Of a stretch of DNA of 64,000 bases, positions 33,177 through 41,976 are shown one piece after another. The position numbers and the translations under genes are program-made. This stretch comes from Archangium sp. (GTDB taxonomy: Bacteria > Myxococcota > Myxococcia > Myxococcales > Myxococcaceae). The stretch lies in NCBI GenBank assembly GCA_030681645.1, contig JAUXRX010000036.1, positions 109,838 to 173,837 of the forward strand, read 5' to 3'. The notes under the pieces were generated by a model. It had not been told where the DNA came from. It made no database searches and saw only the letters and a program-made list of their open reading frames with translations. Every line of letters begins with the position of its first letter. The stretch's first letter is position 1.

Positions 33177-33595
33177 GCTTCCTGCTCGATACCTGCGTCG
33201 TGTCCGAGTTGACGAAGCGCCGCTGTGACCCGGGCGTCGTGGAGTGGATGGAGGAACAGGATGAGACGCGCCTCTTCGTCTCGACGGTGACGGTGGGTGA
33301 GCTCGAGAAGGGTCTCGTGGGGGTCGCCGACCCCACCCGCCGTCGACGGCTGCGCGAATTCCTCGAGGTCGACATCGTCGAGCGCTTCCGCGAGCGGACG
33401 CTGCAGACCGACGAGGCCGTCTGGCGCAGGTGGGGGCTGCTGTGCGGGCGCGCCGAAGATGAGGGCGCTCCGCTGCCGGCCATCGACGCGCTCATCGCCG
33501 CGGTCGCGCAGGTGCACGGCTTGACGGTCGTGACCCGCAATGAGGACGACTTCGCACGCTGCGACGTGCCGGTCCTCAACCCGTGGTCGCGCTGA
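33173..33595 (+). CDS. vapC: VapC-type PIN-domain ribonuclease toxin
   Basis: A 140-residue PIN-domain toxin. FLLDTCVVSELTKR carries the first acidic residues (D6, E12), VGELEKG the next, AIDALIAAVA the third, and TRNEDDF the last, so the Mg2+ site is complete. Such toxins cleave RNA, often tRNA or rRNA. Its GTG start overlaps the antitoxin stop, which sets stoichiometry. The 3' end overlaps the convergent membrane protein gene by 20 bp. Confidence 0.92.
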   Translation: MSFLLDTCVVSELTKRRCDPGVVEWMEEQDETRLFVSTVTVGELEKGLVGVADPTRRRRLREFLEVDIVERFRERTLQTDEAVWRRWGLLCGRAEDEGAPLPAIDALIAAVAQVHGLTVVTRNEDDFARCDVPVLNPWSR

Positions 33596-34124
33596 CGCTT
33601 CGCTCCAGCCCGAGCAGCAGGGCTGCGCCGCAGAACGCGAAGAAATCGAACGACATCACGTACGCGAACTGCTGCGTGCGGAAGAGGGTGCCGAACTCGT
33701 TGAGTCCGCCGAAGACGAAGAGGGCTCCGAAGCACACCGCCGCCAGCACCAGCGCGCGCAGCACCCAACGGCTCGAGAGGAAGCGGCCGACGAACGAGGT
33801 GGGCTCGCGGCGCGGCTCGAGCCACGGCCGCAGCATGAAGTACGGGAGCAACGCGAACGCGCCCAGGCCGAAGCTCACCACCAGGAACACCCACTTCCAC
33901 CACGGCCCGTCGAAGCGCAGCGCCACCGCCATCGCCACCGGCCAGACGCCCATCAGGTTGAAGAGCGCGAAGAGCGAGAGGTTGACGCCCTCGAGCTGTC
34001 CCGTGGCGAGGTGGGTGATGAGCTTGCCCGTGTCGGGTGAGCCGGGGGGCGCGGTGAAGATGGCCACGCCCAGCAGCGCGCACCACAACGCCCCCGAGGC
34101 GAGCCGGAAGTGCAGCGGCTTCAT
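33576..34124 (-). CDS. Conserved multi-pass membrane protein
   Basis: A 182-residue membrane protein with about five hydrophobic helices (for example FNLMGVWPVAMAVAL and WVLRALVLAAVCFGALFVFG). It has NLSLFALFNLMGVWP, a segment resembling plant/cyanobacterial membrane proteins, but I cannot name the family with certainty. Its ATG overlaps the thiL stop (ATGA), so it is coupled to thiL on the minus strand. Length was set at MKPLHFRLASG; a longer ORF in this frame is an antisense shadow of thiL. Confidence 0.75.
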   Translation of the reverse strand: MKPLHFRLASGALWCALLGVAIFTAPPGSPDTGKLITHLATGQLEGVNLSLFALFNLMGVWPVAMAVALRFDGPWWKWVFLVVSFGLGAFALLPYFMLRPWLEPRREPTSFVGRFLSSRWVLRALVLAAVCFGALFVFGGLNEFGTLFRTQQFAYVMSFDFFAFCGAALLLGLERSVSATTG

Positions 34125-35047
34125 CGGTGCGTGAACCCCAGCCGGCCCGTCAGCCGCACGCCGTCGAGGTTCACGCCCGAGCCCTTTCGCAGCGTGCCGA
34201 TGCGCCAGGCCTCGAAGCCCGCGCGGGTGAGCGCGCGCTCGAACGCCGGTGGATCGCGCACCGCCACCAGCAGCACGTAGTCTTCGCCCCCCCTCAGCGC
34301 GTACGGCTGCGCTGCCTTTCTCGAGCCCGCGGCGTCGAGCAGGGCCTCGCTCATCGGCAGCGCGGCAGAGTCGAGCTCCGCTGCGACGCCCGAGGCCCGG
34401 CACAGGTGCCCCAGGTCTTGCGCGAGCCCATCAGACACGTCGATGCCGGCGCTGCAGTGCCTGCGCGCGAAGCGGCCGAAGGCGACGTGCGGCACCGGGC
34501 GACGCTGCGCATCGACGAGGGGCGAGCTCGCGCCGGAATTCGTCCCGAGGAGCGACAGCCCCAGGGCCGCGTCTCCCACCGGCCCGGAGAGATAGAGCGC
34601 GTCACCCGGCTTCGCCCCCGAGCGCAGCAGCGGGGGGCCCTCGAGCGCGCCGCTGAGCGTCAGCGTCAGGGAGAGCTGGTCTGCGCGCGTGACGTTGCCG
34701 CCGATCAGCTCGACCCGGTGGAGCTTCGCCAGCCGGGCCATGCCCCCGCCCAGCTTCTTCACGTCTCTCGCCGTTGCCCAGCCAGGCAAGCCGAGCGCCA
34801 CCGTGAACCAGGCCGGCCTCGCCCCCATCGCCGCGAGGTCCGACAGGTTGACCGCGAGCGCCTTGTGCCCCACGTCTGGCATCGAGAACGTGCCGCGGGT
34901 GAAGTGCACGCCCTCGACCAGCGCGTCCGTGGTGACGCAGGACGGGCCCTGTTTCGGCAGCACCGCGCAGTCGTCGCCCGGACCGCGCGGGGGCGGCGCC
35001 ACGTCGAACTGGGAGACGAAGGTGTCGATGAGGCCGAACTCGTCCAT
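34121..35047 (-). CDS. thiL: Thiamine-monophosphate kinase
   Basis: A 308-residue enzyme that phosphorylates thiamine monophosphate to the active cofactor TPP. Diagnostic blocks are GPGDDCAVL (Mg2+/ATP), TTDALVEGVHF, NLSDLAAMGARP, GGNVTRA and a C-terminal GEDYVLLVA. TPP is the cofactor of the E1 enzyme encoded near 3 kb. ATG 35047 (MDEFGLIDTF) is the conserved start. The upstream ORF extension in this frame is a shadow of the divergent kinase gene. It lies 51 bp from that gene's start and shares its promoter region. Confidence 0.94.
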   Translation of the reverse strand: MDEFGLIDTFVSQFDVAPPPRGPGDDCAVLPKQGPSCVTTDALVEGVHFTRGTFSMPDVGHKALAVNLSDLAAMGARPAWFTVALGLPGWATARDVKKLGGGMARLAKLHRVELIGGNVTRADQLSLTLTLSGALEGPPLLRSGAKPGDALYLSGPVGDAALGLSLLGTNSGASSPLVDAQRRPVPHVAFGRFARRHCSAGIDVSDGLAQDLGHLCRASGVAAELDSAALPMSEALLDAAGSRKAAQPYALRGGEDYVLLVAVRDPPAFERALTRAGFEAWRIGTLRKGSGVNLDGVRLTGRLGFTHR

Positions 35048-35098
35048 CAAGGGCGTCGTAGTACAGAAGCTCGTGGTATCTCGCCCTTCGTGGCGCAG

Positions 35099-36709
35099 AT
35101 GCTCGGCAAGTACCAGCTGGTGAAGAAGCTCGCGGTCGGGGGCATGGGCGAGGTCTTCCTCGCCCGCCAGAAGGGCCCGGTCGGTTTCGAGAAGTTGGTG
35201 GTGGTCAAGACGCTGCTCCAGCACCTCCGGGAGGACCAGGAGTTCGTCAACATGTTCTTCGACGAGGCCCGCATCGCCGCGGTCCTCAACCACCCGAACA
35301 TCGCGCAGATCTACGACCTGGGTGAAGAGAAGGGCGAGTACTTCATCGCCATGGAGTACGTGCACGGCCTCTCGCTGCGCGACGTGGTGGTGTTCGCGCT
35401 CGAGAAGGGCATGCCCATGCCCCTGGCGCTCAAGTGCCGCGTCATCGCCGACGCCGCCGCCGCGCTCGACTTCGCGCACCAGGCCAAGACGCCCTCGGGC
35501 CAGCCGCTCGATCTCATCCACCGCGACGTGAGCCCGCAGAACATCCTCATCGGGTTCAACGGGGTGGTGAAGCTGATCGACTTCGGCGTGGCGAAGGCCG
35601 CCAACAAGCTGGTGCGCACCGCCACCGGCATCATCAAGGGCAAGTACGCGTACATGTCGCCCGAGCAGGCGTACGGGAAGCAGCTCGACGGGCGCAGCGA
35701 CGTGTTCGGCCTGGGCACGGTCTTCTGGGAAATCCTCTGCACCGATCGCCTCTTCAAGCGCGAGAACGAGACCGACACCCTCCAGGCCGTGGTGGGCGCC
35801 GAGATCCACCCGCCCTCGATGCTCGATCGCGCCGTGCCCAGGTCGCTCGACCCGATCGTGATGAAGGCGCTCTCGCGCGAGCTGCCCGATCGCTACCAGA
35901 GCGCCGCCGCCTTCCAGAAGGCCATCGAAGGCTGGCTCGCCAAGCAGCGCCTGCCCGCCACCAACGCCCACCTCGCCGCGTTCATGAAGCAGCTCTTCCC
36001 CGACGACGTCGAGCTGCCTTCGCTGCCCGCGGGTGAGGTGACGCTGTCGACCGACAAGTCGGCCGTTTCGCTCGAGCCCGCGCAGGTGAAGGCGCCCGAG
36101 AAGGTGCGCGCCAACCAGACCCGCGTGCTCGACGGGCAGGAGCTCCAGGCCCGCATCGACAGCACGCTGCCCAGCCACCACATGCGCGGCATGTTCTTCA
36201 ACGCGCTCGTCGACGCGGTGCTGCGCTCGGTGGGGCCCGCCGCCGAGCCGAAGGTGCGCAAGGCCGCCGCCGAGCCGCGCGCGTACGTCGATTCGCTCAC
36301 CTACCCGACCGCCGAGTTCCTGCGCATGTTGTGGAAGGCCGTCGAGCTGCTCGCGCCGAAGGTGCAGAGCGTCGACGACGCCTTCGAGCAGCTGGGCCTC
36401 TACACCATGGACGCCCTGCTCAAGTCGCCCTTCGGCAAGTCGCTCGAGACCTTCAAGGGCACGGGGCCGAAGGCACTCTTCAAGCCGCTGCTCTCCACCC
36501 TCGAGCCCATGATCGCGCCGGGCAATCGTTTCGTGAGCGAGGCGGGCGAGGTCAGCGCCAAGCTCGTGTTCAAGGAAGAGGTGCTGCCCCTGCAGCTCTA
36601 CGTGGGGCTCATTCGCAGCCTCTTCGAGAACTTCTTCCACAAGACGCTCTTCGCCACCTGGGAGAAGACCGCCGCCGAGCGCGTCGAGCTGACCCTCGCC
36701 TGGAAGTAA
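35099..36709 (+). CDS. Ser/Thr protein kinase fused to a myxobacterial DUF2378-type domain
   Basis: A 536-residue protein. Residues 1-275 form a Hanks kinase (GKYQLVKKLAVGGMGEVFLA, Lys in VVVKTL, HRDVSPQNIL with Ser instead of the usual Lys, DFGVAKA, PEQAYGK). This HRDVSPQN form is common in myxobacteria. There is no membrane helix. The C-terminal ~180 residues (VDAVLRSVGPAAEPKVRK, SLTYPTAEFLRMLWKAVELLAP, TWEKTAAERVELTLAWK) match the Myxococcales paralogous DUF2378/TIGR02265 family. It is divergent from thiL. ATG 35099 begins at MLGKYQLV; a GTG at 35090 is possible. Confidence 0.9.
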   Translation: MLGKYQLVKKLAVGGMGEVFLARQKGPVGFEKLVVVKTLLQHLREDQEFVNMFFDEARIAAVLNHPNIAQIYDLGEEKGEYFIAMEYVHGLSLRDVVVFALEKGMPMPLALKCRVIADAAAALDFAHQAKTPSGQPLDLIHRDVSPQNILIGFNGVVKLIDFGVAKAANKLVRTATGIIKGKYAYMSPEQAYGKQLDGRSDVFGLGTVFWEILCTDRLFKRENETDTLQAVVGAEIHPPSMLDRAVPRSLDPIVMKALSRELPDRYQSAAAFQKAIEGWLAKQRLPATNAHLAAFMKQLFPDDVELPSLPAGEVTLSTDKSAVSLEPAQVKAPEKVRANQTRVLDGQELQARIDSTLPSHHMRGMFFNALVDAVLRSVGPAAEPKVRKAAAEPRAYVDSLTYPTAEFLRMLWKAVELLAPKVQSVDDAFEQLGLYTMDALLKSPFGKSLETFKGTGPKALFKPLLSTLEPMIAPGNRFVSEAGEVSAKLVFKEEVLPLQLYVGLIRSLFENFFHKTLFATWEKTAAERVELTLAWK

Positions 36710-36806
36710 GGGCGCCGAAACGCTCGTGTTTCAGGTGGGTTGACAGGACGTGTGGGACATAGGCATACGCAGGCCCACCTTGTCGTCCTGCGGGGGCCGG
36801 AACCAC

Positions 36807-37892
36807 ATGATGCGCTCAATCCTGATTTCGATGGTCGCGATGTCGCTGTTCGCCTGCGGTCCCGATGCGCTCGCGGTGGTGGGCGACGACGACGCTGAGC
36901 TCGACGGCACCGAGACGTACGACGCAGAGCTCACCAGCACGAGCCGCTCGTCGACCTGGTTCCCCTTCCAGACGGGCAACAGCTGGACGTTCAAGAACGC
37001 CACGGGCACCACGCGCACCGTGACGCTCAGCCAGGTGGGCGACAACATGGGCCTGCTGTCCGGCCTGTTCGCTTCGCCGGTCTGGGTCGGGCTCACCTCT
37101 GATTCCGCCACCACGCTCTCGATGTGGACGGGCTCGGCGTGGGTGCCCCTCATCCGCTTCGGGTACGCGTCCACCACCTGGCGCACCACCAACCAGACCT
37201 GCACGGGCCTCATCGGCCGGCGCTTCTCGACGGGCACGGTCATCTCGACCACCGCGGGCAGCTTCTCCGACACGCGCACCATCAGCTACGCGCAGGTCTC
37301 GAGCCCCACCACCCTGTGCGCGCCGCAGGCGTTCAACGAGCTGTCCTTCGTGCCCAACGTCGGCCTCGTCTCGTTCCGCACCGGCAGCAACCAGCGCTTC
37401 ACCCTGGTGAGCGCGAAGGTGAACGGCAAGACCTTCCCCGTGGCGCCCGAGGCGAACATCACCGCGAAGGTGACGCTCGACCAGGCGAACTACGTGTCGA
37501 TCCCCAACACCATCCGCTGCATCACCACGCCGTGCCCCAGCAACGCGCAGACCGCCGAGGCGAAGGTCTCGTTCGAGCTGCGCAACACCGGCACCACCTC
37601 GAAGACCTGGCAGTTCTCCACGGGCTGCCAGTTCGACGTCGAGCTGACCTCGTCGTCGGGCCAGGTGGTGCGCCGCCTCTCTGAAGGCCGCGCGTGCACC
37701 TTCGCCCTCACCTCGGTGACCCTCGCGGCCGGCCAGTCGAAGAGCTACACGGCGACGATCCCGCTCGAGACGAAGGACGGGCTCCAGCTCGACGGCACGT
37801 ACTCGGTGAAGGCGAAGCTCATTCCTTCCAGCAACGCGAGCACGGCCCCCGCGGCCGCCGGCTCGCTGGCGGTCGAAGTCCTCGTCCCCTGA
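36807..37892 (+). CDS. Lipoprotein with BsuPI-like (protease inhibitor-like) C-terminal domain
   Basis: A 361-residue lipoprotein (signal ending SLFAC, Cys17). The central part is beta-rich (residues 45-240). The C-terminal ~115 residues, with CITTPCP, AKVSFELRNTGTTSKTWQF and the final YSVKAKLIP, match the BsuPI/intracellular-proteinase-inhibitor-like immunoglobulin fold. The start at ATG 36807 gives the best signal peptide; an in-frame ATG at 36750 lies upstream. The next gene begins immediately downstream or overlaps. The role of the inhibitor-like domain is inferred only. Confidence 0.75.
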   Translation: MMRSILISMVAMSLFACGPDALAVVGDDDAELDGTETYDAELTSTSRSSTWFPFQTGNSWTFKNATGTTRTVTLSQVGDNMGLLSGLFASPVWVGLTSDSATTLSMWTGSAWVPLIRFGYASTTWRTTNQTCTGLIGRRFSTGTVISTTAGSFSDTRTISYAQVSSPTTLCAPQAFNELSFVPNVGLVSFRTGSNQRFTLVSAKVNGKTFPVAPEANITAKVTLDQANYVSIPNTIRCITTPCPSNAQTAEAKVSFELRNTGTTSKTWQFSTGCQFDVELTSSSGQVVRRLSEGRACTFALTSVTLAAGQSKSYTATIPLETKDGLQLDGTYSVKAKLIPSSNASTAPAAAGSLAVEVLVP

Positions 37893-39037
37893 AGGTCCCC
37901 GCTCGCGAGGTCCGTCCGCGAACGCGGGCCGGCCGCCTCGCCGCGCTCGATGCGTGGCTGGTGGCCAGCTGTCCCGAGCTGCTCGATGGGCGCGGCGTCA
38001 TCGTCGACGTCGGGTACGGAGAGAGTCCCGTCACCACCCTCGAGCTGGCTCACGCCGTTCGTGAGGTGACGCCGTCGCTGCGCGTCGTGGGCGTGGAGCG
38101 AAAAAGGGGACAGGCTGCTTTTGGCCAGGGCAGCCAGGTTCACAATCGGAGGGCCCAAAGCAGCCTGTCCCCTCTTTCGCCTTCTTCGCTCGAACTGGTG
38201 GAAGGCGACTTCGGCTCGTGCGCCACGCTGGGCCCGACGGCCGTGGTGCGCGCGATGAACGTGCTGCGTGGGTACCGCGAGGAAGAGGTGCCGGCGATTC
38301 ACGCGGCGCTCGGCGCGGCGCTCGTCGAGGGTGGGCTGGTGCTGGAAGGCAGCACCGACACCGACGGCCACGTCACCGTGGCGCACCTGCTCAGGCGCCG
38401 GGGCGGCCGGCTCGTGCGCGAGGCGCTGCTCTTTCACACCGACTTTTCGCGCGGGTTTTCTCCCTGGCTCTTTCGCGACTGGCTGCCCAGGGACCTGCGG
38501 CGGCGGGCCACGCCGGGCACCGCGATTCACGAGCTGCTGAAGCGGTGGGAAGCGCAGGCGAAGGGCGGCGATCCCCGGGCGCGGTTTCTCTCGTCGGTGC
38601 GCGGTATCGTCGACGCCTCGCCCTGGGAGATGGAGCACGGCTTCGCGAGGTGGACCCGCATGCAGCTCAAAGTGCCACCCGTGAAGGTCTTCGGCATCGA
38701 CGCAGAGGTGGCGTTCTTCCAGGCAGCGCTTCAGCGGCTGCTCGGCGGCAGCGGAGCGCTTCCGGTGAGCCAGCTGAAGATCTCCGAGGAGGAGATCCCC
38801 GACGACCGGCCCACGCAGAGCTCCGGGACGAGATACGTGACGGAGCTCCGGCTCGGGGAGCGCGCGGTCTTCAGGTGCACCCAGGAGGTCGGCGGTTGGC
38901 TCCAGGGCAGTTCCGATTGGCGCACCGCCGACTTCGCGGGGCTGGGTGCGCTTTCGGTCAGCTTCGATTCGGGGGGCGTGACGATCGAGGCCGCGCCGGA
39001 TGTGGCGGAGGCGATGGCGACGATCCTGCGGCAGTAG
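37889..39037 (+). CDS. SAM-dependent methyltransferase-like protein carrying an in-frame repeat insertion
   Basis: A protein of about 382 residues. The N-terminal RPRTRAGRLAALDAWL and VIVDVGYGESPVTTLELA (SAM-binding motif I) and VVGVE match a family of class I SAM methyltransferases that usually carry RGT..NRLR...VVDLGYG.SPVTTVEL. Directly after VVGVE the frame passes through the palindromic repeat at 38101-38177, which encodes KRGQAAFGQGSQVHNRRAQS. ELVEGDFGS then resumes the family pattern. The likely start is unclear: the family N-terminus requires translation upstream of the first GTG (37961), and the only start-like codon is CTG at 37889, overlapping the preceding stop (CTGA). Whether the protein is still active is doubtful. 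Confidence 0.68.
   Translation: MKVPAREVRPRTRAGRLAALDAWLVASCPELLDGRGVIVDVGYGESPVTTLELAHAVREVTPSLRVVGVERKRGQAAFGQGSQVHNRRAQSSLSPLSPSSLELVEGDFGSCATLGPTAVVRAMNVLRGYREEEVPAIHAALGAALVEGGLVLEGSTDTDGHVTVAHLLRRRGGRLVREALLFHTDFSRGFSPWLFRDWLPRDLRRRATPGTAIHELLKRWEAQAKGGDPRARFLSSVRGIVDASPWEMEHGFARWTRMQLKVPPVKVFGIDAEVAFFQAALQRLLGGSGALPVSQLKISEEEIPDDRPTQSSGTRYVTELRLGERAVFRCTQEVGGWLQGSSDWRTADFAGLGALSVSFDSGGVTIEAAPDVAEAMATILRQ
38101..38177 (+). repeat. REP/MITE-like palindromic repeat, copy 2, inside a coding region
   Basis: A 77-bp element with imperfect arms (38101-38126 and 38151-38177; core GGGGACAGGCTGCTTT) and a 24-nt loop containing CAGGTTCA, as in copy 1 at 7140. It lies inside the methyltransferase-like frame and reads through without a stop. 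It is in the opposite orientation to copy 1. Confidence 0.88.
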
Positions 39038-39054
39038 TCTGCCCTCGCCCCGGC

Positions 39055-39378
39055 TCAGGCGGCGACGCGCTCGCGGAGCAGCTCACCTGCGAGCCAGTCG
39101 AGGAACATGCGCCTGCTCACCAGGTGAAGATCGATGGACGAAGTGGAGTGCAGCTTCTCGGTGAGCTTCGCGTGGATCAGGTCGCGCTCGCTGCGCAGGA
39201 GCTCCGAGGCGATGGCGCGGTTCTCCATGGCCGAGAAGTCGGCAGACGCAGCCACCACCCACGCCCAGCCGACGAACTCGGCGCGCTCCTGGGGTGCGGC
39301 GTCCCAGCGGCGGAAGAGGTTGGAGAGCTCAGCGTCGAGCTCGGTGCGTTTCAGGATTTGAAAACCTTGATCGAACAT
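39055..39378 (-). CDS. Hypothetical helical protein
   Basis: A 107-residue, mostly helical, soluble protein (MFDQGFQILKRTELDAELSN, SRRMFLDWLAGELLRERVAA). No signal or membrane helix is seen, and the family is not recognised. The start at 39378 is the first ATG that opens the conserved-looking body; a 36-residue N-terminal extension is Pro/Arg-rich and probably not translated. It is divergent from the Omp85 gene. Confidence 0.6.
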   Translation of the reverse strand: MFDQGFQILKRTELDAELSNLFRRWDAAPQERAEFVGWAWVVAASADFSAMENRAIASELLRSERDLIHAKLTEKLHSTSSIDLHLVSRRMFLDWLAGELLRERVAA

Positions 39379-39511
39379 TGGGGAAGGTGTCCTTTCGGTA
39401 GGACGGCATGTGCACGCGGCGATCCGCCCGCAAAGCCCCGTCACCCCGTCGGACCGCGCGGGTAACGACTTGGGCCGGGGTCGCACCCGACCGCAGTGTT
39501 AGCTTCCGCGG

Positions 39512-41218
39512 ATGCCTGTGTTCCTGGTGGCGATCCTCGCCGCCGCGCCGGTGTCGCAGGACACGGGCTACGAAGATCGACTCATCGCGTGGGGCCTCGA
39601 CCTGCATGGCCGCCAGCTCGAGCCGGCGCCCGCGGGCAAACGCGTCGAGGAGGTGCTGGTCGCCAGCGAGAACGTCTTCTCCCCCAGCGACCCGTACCCG
39701 CTCTTCTTGAACCTCATCCACGTGCGCACGCGCGAGCCCGTCATCCGCCGCGAGGTGCTGCTCGCGCCCGGCGACCTCTGGGACGCACACCGGGTGCAGG
39801 AGACCGAGCGCAACCTGCGGCGCCTGTTCCTGCTCGCGGTGGTGAAGGTGGTGGCGGTGAAGGGCCGCGACGGGGGCGTGGCGCTGCTGGTGGTCTCGAA
39901 GGACAAGTGGAGCCTCCGGCTCTCCAATTCCTTCACCCTGATCGGCTCGCTGTTGCAGTTGCTCCAGCTGCAGCTGATCGAGGTCAACTTCAACGGCTGG
40001 GGCCAGCAGCTCGCCGTCAACACCACGGTGCGGCTCGACACCTTCAGCGTGGGCCAGCTGTTCATCGAGCGCCGCCTGTTGAACTCCCGCTGGTACTTCG
40101 GCGAGTCGGCCTCGCTCATCTTCAACCGCCAGACCGGCGCCCTCGAGGGCACGGTGGGCTCGGCGGCCTTCGGGCGGCCGATCATCACCCTCGACCAGGA
40201 ATGGGGCTTTCTCGCCGAGGGCACCTGGAACTCGCGGACCCGGCGCGTCTTCCGCGGCGCCACCATCTGGCAGCTGCCGTACCCCGACGAGACCAGCGGG
40301 CAGACCGTGCCCCTCGTCTACGACGTGCGCGAGTTCGCGGGCGAGGCGACGGTCACCCGCAGCTTCGGCCGCGCGCTCAAGGTCGATCTCTCGGCTTCGC
40401 TGGGCGGCTACTCGCGCCAGTACAAGCCGTCGCTGGTGTCGGGCGACCAGGCCGCCTGGCTCAACGCGAACTACCTGCCCCGCTCGGAGAACGCGACCTA
40501 CCTGACCGCCTACGCCCGCGCCTTCCCCGCCGATTACCGGGTGCTGCGCAACATCGACACCTTCGAGCTCTCGGAGGACTTCCAGATCGGCTGGGTCGCG
40601 CAGGGTGGGGTGCGCTGGGCCTTTCCCCTGCCGTTCGCGCAGTCGAACTTCGTCGAGCTCGGCGCCTCGCTGCGCTACCGCTTCTATGCCGCCGACGATC
40701 TCTTCACCGTCACCGTGGCCGGCGCCATGCGCCTTCGCCCCGGCCAGGAGGTGGCCAACCGCCGCTTCGCCGCCGAGCTCTCGAACTACAGCCCGCAGTT
40801 CTGGGGGGGCCGGCTGGTGACCCGCGTGCTGGTGGACTTCAAGGGCAACGACCTCGACAACCGGCAGCTGCTGCTGGGGGGCTCCACCGGCCTGCGCGGC
40901 ACGTACCCCGAGGAATTCGCCGGGCGTAACCTGGTGCTCGCCAACGTCGAGTACCGCGCCCGGCCCCTCGAGCTGTGGAGCAACTGGCTGGGCATCGTGC
41001 TCTTCTACGACGTCGGCTCGGCGTTCGACGCGGTGGTCAAGCCCACCCATACCGTCGGCATCGGCTTTCGCCTGCTGCTCCCCCAGCTCAACAAGGAAGT
41101 CCTGCGCGTGGACTTCGGGTTCGTCTTCGGCGGCCCCAACCCGGGTGCGGATCGGATCAACGCGAGCTGGAGCCAGGTCACCGACATCAGGCCCGACTTT
41201 CTCGACCAGCCCCTCTGA
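39512..41218 (+). CDS. Omp85/BamA-type outer membrane protein with one POTRA-like domain
   Basis: A 568-residue outer membrane protein. After a short signal (MPVFLVAILAAAPVS), residues 60-130 form a POTRA-like unit (VIRREVLLAPGDLWDAHRVQE). The remainder is a beta-barrel of alternating aromatic strands. GLRGTYPEEFAG (about residue 460) is the Omp85 L6-type (V/L)RG(F/Y) motif. BamA has five POTRA units, so this shorter form may be a lipid- or substrate-specific transporter rather than the essential BamA. It ends 14 bp before the stop of the convergent FHA gene. Confidence 0.85.
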   Translation: MPVFLVAILAAAPVSQDTGYEDRLIAWGLDLHGRQLEPAPAGKRVEEVLVASENVFSPSDPYPLFLNLIHVRTREPVIRREVLLAPGDLWDAHRVQETERNLRRLFLLAVVKVVAVKGRDGGVALLVVSKDKWSLRLSNSFTLIGSLLQLLQLQLIEVNFNGWGQQLAVNTTVRLDTFSVGQLFIERRLLNSRWYFGESASLIFNRQTGALEGTVGSAAFGRPIITLDQEWGFLAEGTWNSRTRRVFRGATIWQLPYPDETSGQTVPLVYDVREFAGEATVTRSFGRALKVDLSASLGGYSRQYKPSLVSGDQAAWLNANYLPRSENATYLTAYARAFPADYRVLRNIDTFELSEDFQIGWVAQGGVRWAFPLPFAQSNFVELGASLRYRFYAADDLFTVTVAGAMRLRPGQEVANRRFAAELSNYSPQFWGGRLVTRVLVDFKGNDLDNRQLLLGGSTGLRGTYPEEFAGRNLVLANVEYRARPLELWSNWLGIVLFYDVGSAFDAVVKPTHTVGIGFRLLLPQLNKEVLRVDFGFVFGGPNPGADRINASWSQVTDIRPDFLDQPL

Positions 41219-41231
41219 GCGGATTCGAGGC

Positions 41232-41819
41232 CTACCTGAACTCGATCCGGACCTCGGTGTCGCCGAACCGGAACCCGTCGCCGTCGACCAGCCTGCGCCG
41301 CTCGATGCGCTTGCCCTCGTACCAGGTGCCATTCGACGAGCCGAGATCCTCCAGCTCGACGCCGCCGTCCTTGCCCACGCGAATGACGGCGTGCTGGCGG
41401 CTGATGCGCGGCGAGTCGATGGTGAGATCGCAGCTCACGTCGCGCCCCACCAGGAAGCGCTCGCCGTCGACCACCACCTCGCGCTCGGCCAGCACCAGCA
41501 CGATCTGCCGCTGCTTGAGCATGCTCGGCGCGGTGCTGTCGGACACCGGCTGCTCGAGGTGGGGCGAGCTGAAGCTGCCACCCGAGGCGAGCTTCCAGTC
41601 TGACTCCGGTTCTTCGGCCACGGGCATCGCCCGGCTGGTCTCGGGCTCTTCGGGTTCCGACGGTGCCACGGGCTGGGCGCCCCCCGGCTCGACGTAGCCG
41701 TGCAGCTTCGCCCAGTTGAAGATCGCCTGGTTGACCAGGCCCTCCACCGGCACGGCCATGTCCTGGCTCATGCGCTCGAGGAGCGGCTCCAGCTGGGCGC
41801 TGACGGTGAAGGTCTTCAC
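41232..41819 (-). CDS. FHA-domain protein
   Basis: A 195-residue protein. The C-terminal ~85 residues form an FHA phosphothreonine-binding domain (FLVGRDVSCDLTIDSPRISRQHAVI, DLGSSNGTWYEG) with the Gly-Arg, Ser-Arg-Gln-His and Asn-Gly recognition residues intact. The N-terminal part is helical (EPLLERMSQDMAVPVEGLVNQAIFNWA), with a variable Pro/Glu linker. GTG 41819 preceded by AGGGTGGC is the preferred start; longer ORFs extend to 42131. It could bind phosphorylated targets of Ser/Thr kinases such as those in this window. It converges on the Omp85 gene. Confidence 0.85.
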   Translation of the reverse strand: MKTFTVSAQLEPLLERMSQDMAVPVEGLVNQAIFNWAKLHGYVEPGGAQPVAPSEPEEPETSRAMPVAEEPESDWKLASGGSFSSPHLEQPVSDSTAPSMLKQRQIVLVLAEREVVVDGERFLVGRDVSCDLTIDSPRISRQHAVIRVGKDGGVELEDLGSSNGTWYEGKRIERRRLVDGDGFRFGDTEVRIEFR

Positions 41820-41976
41820 GCCACCCTGATGTAGCAACGAGCGAACGGCGCGCTCCAACACTATTTCCCCGGCCGGTTGCCGTGATCTCCGCCGTGCTGC
41901 CGAGCGCACGAGAAGAAGTGCCCCCGTCATCACGACGGCATCACGGGCAGCCGGCCTCGGCGTTATCGTCTGGGCC

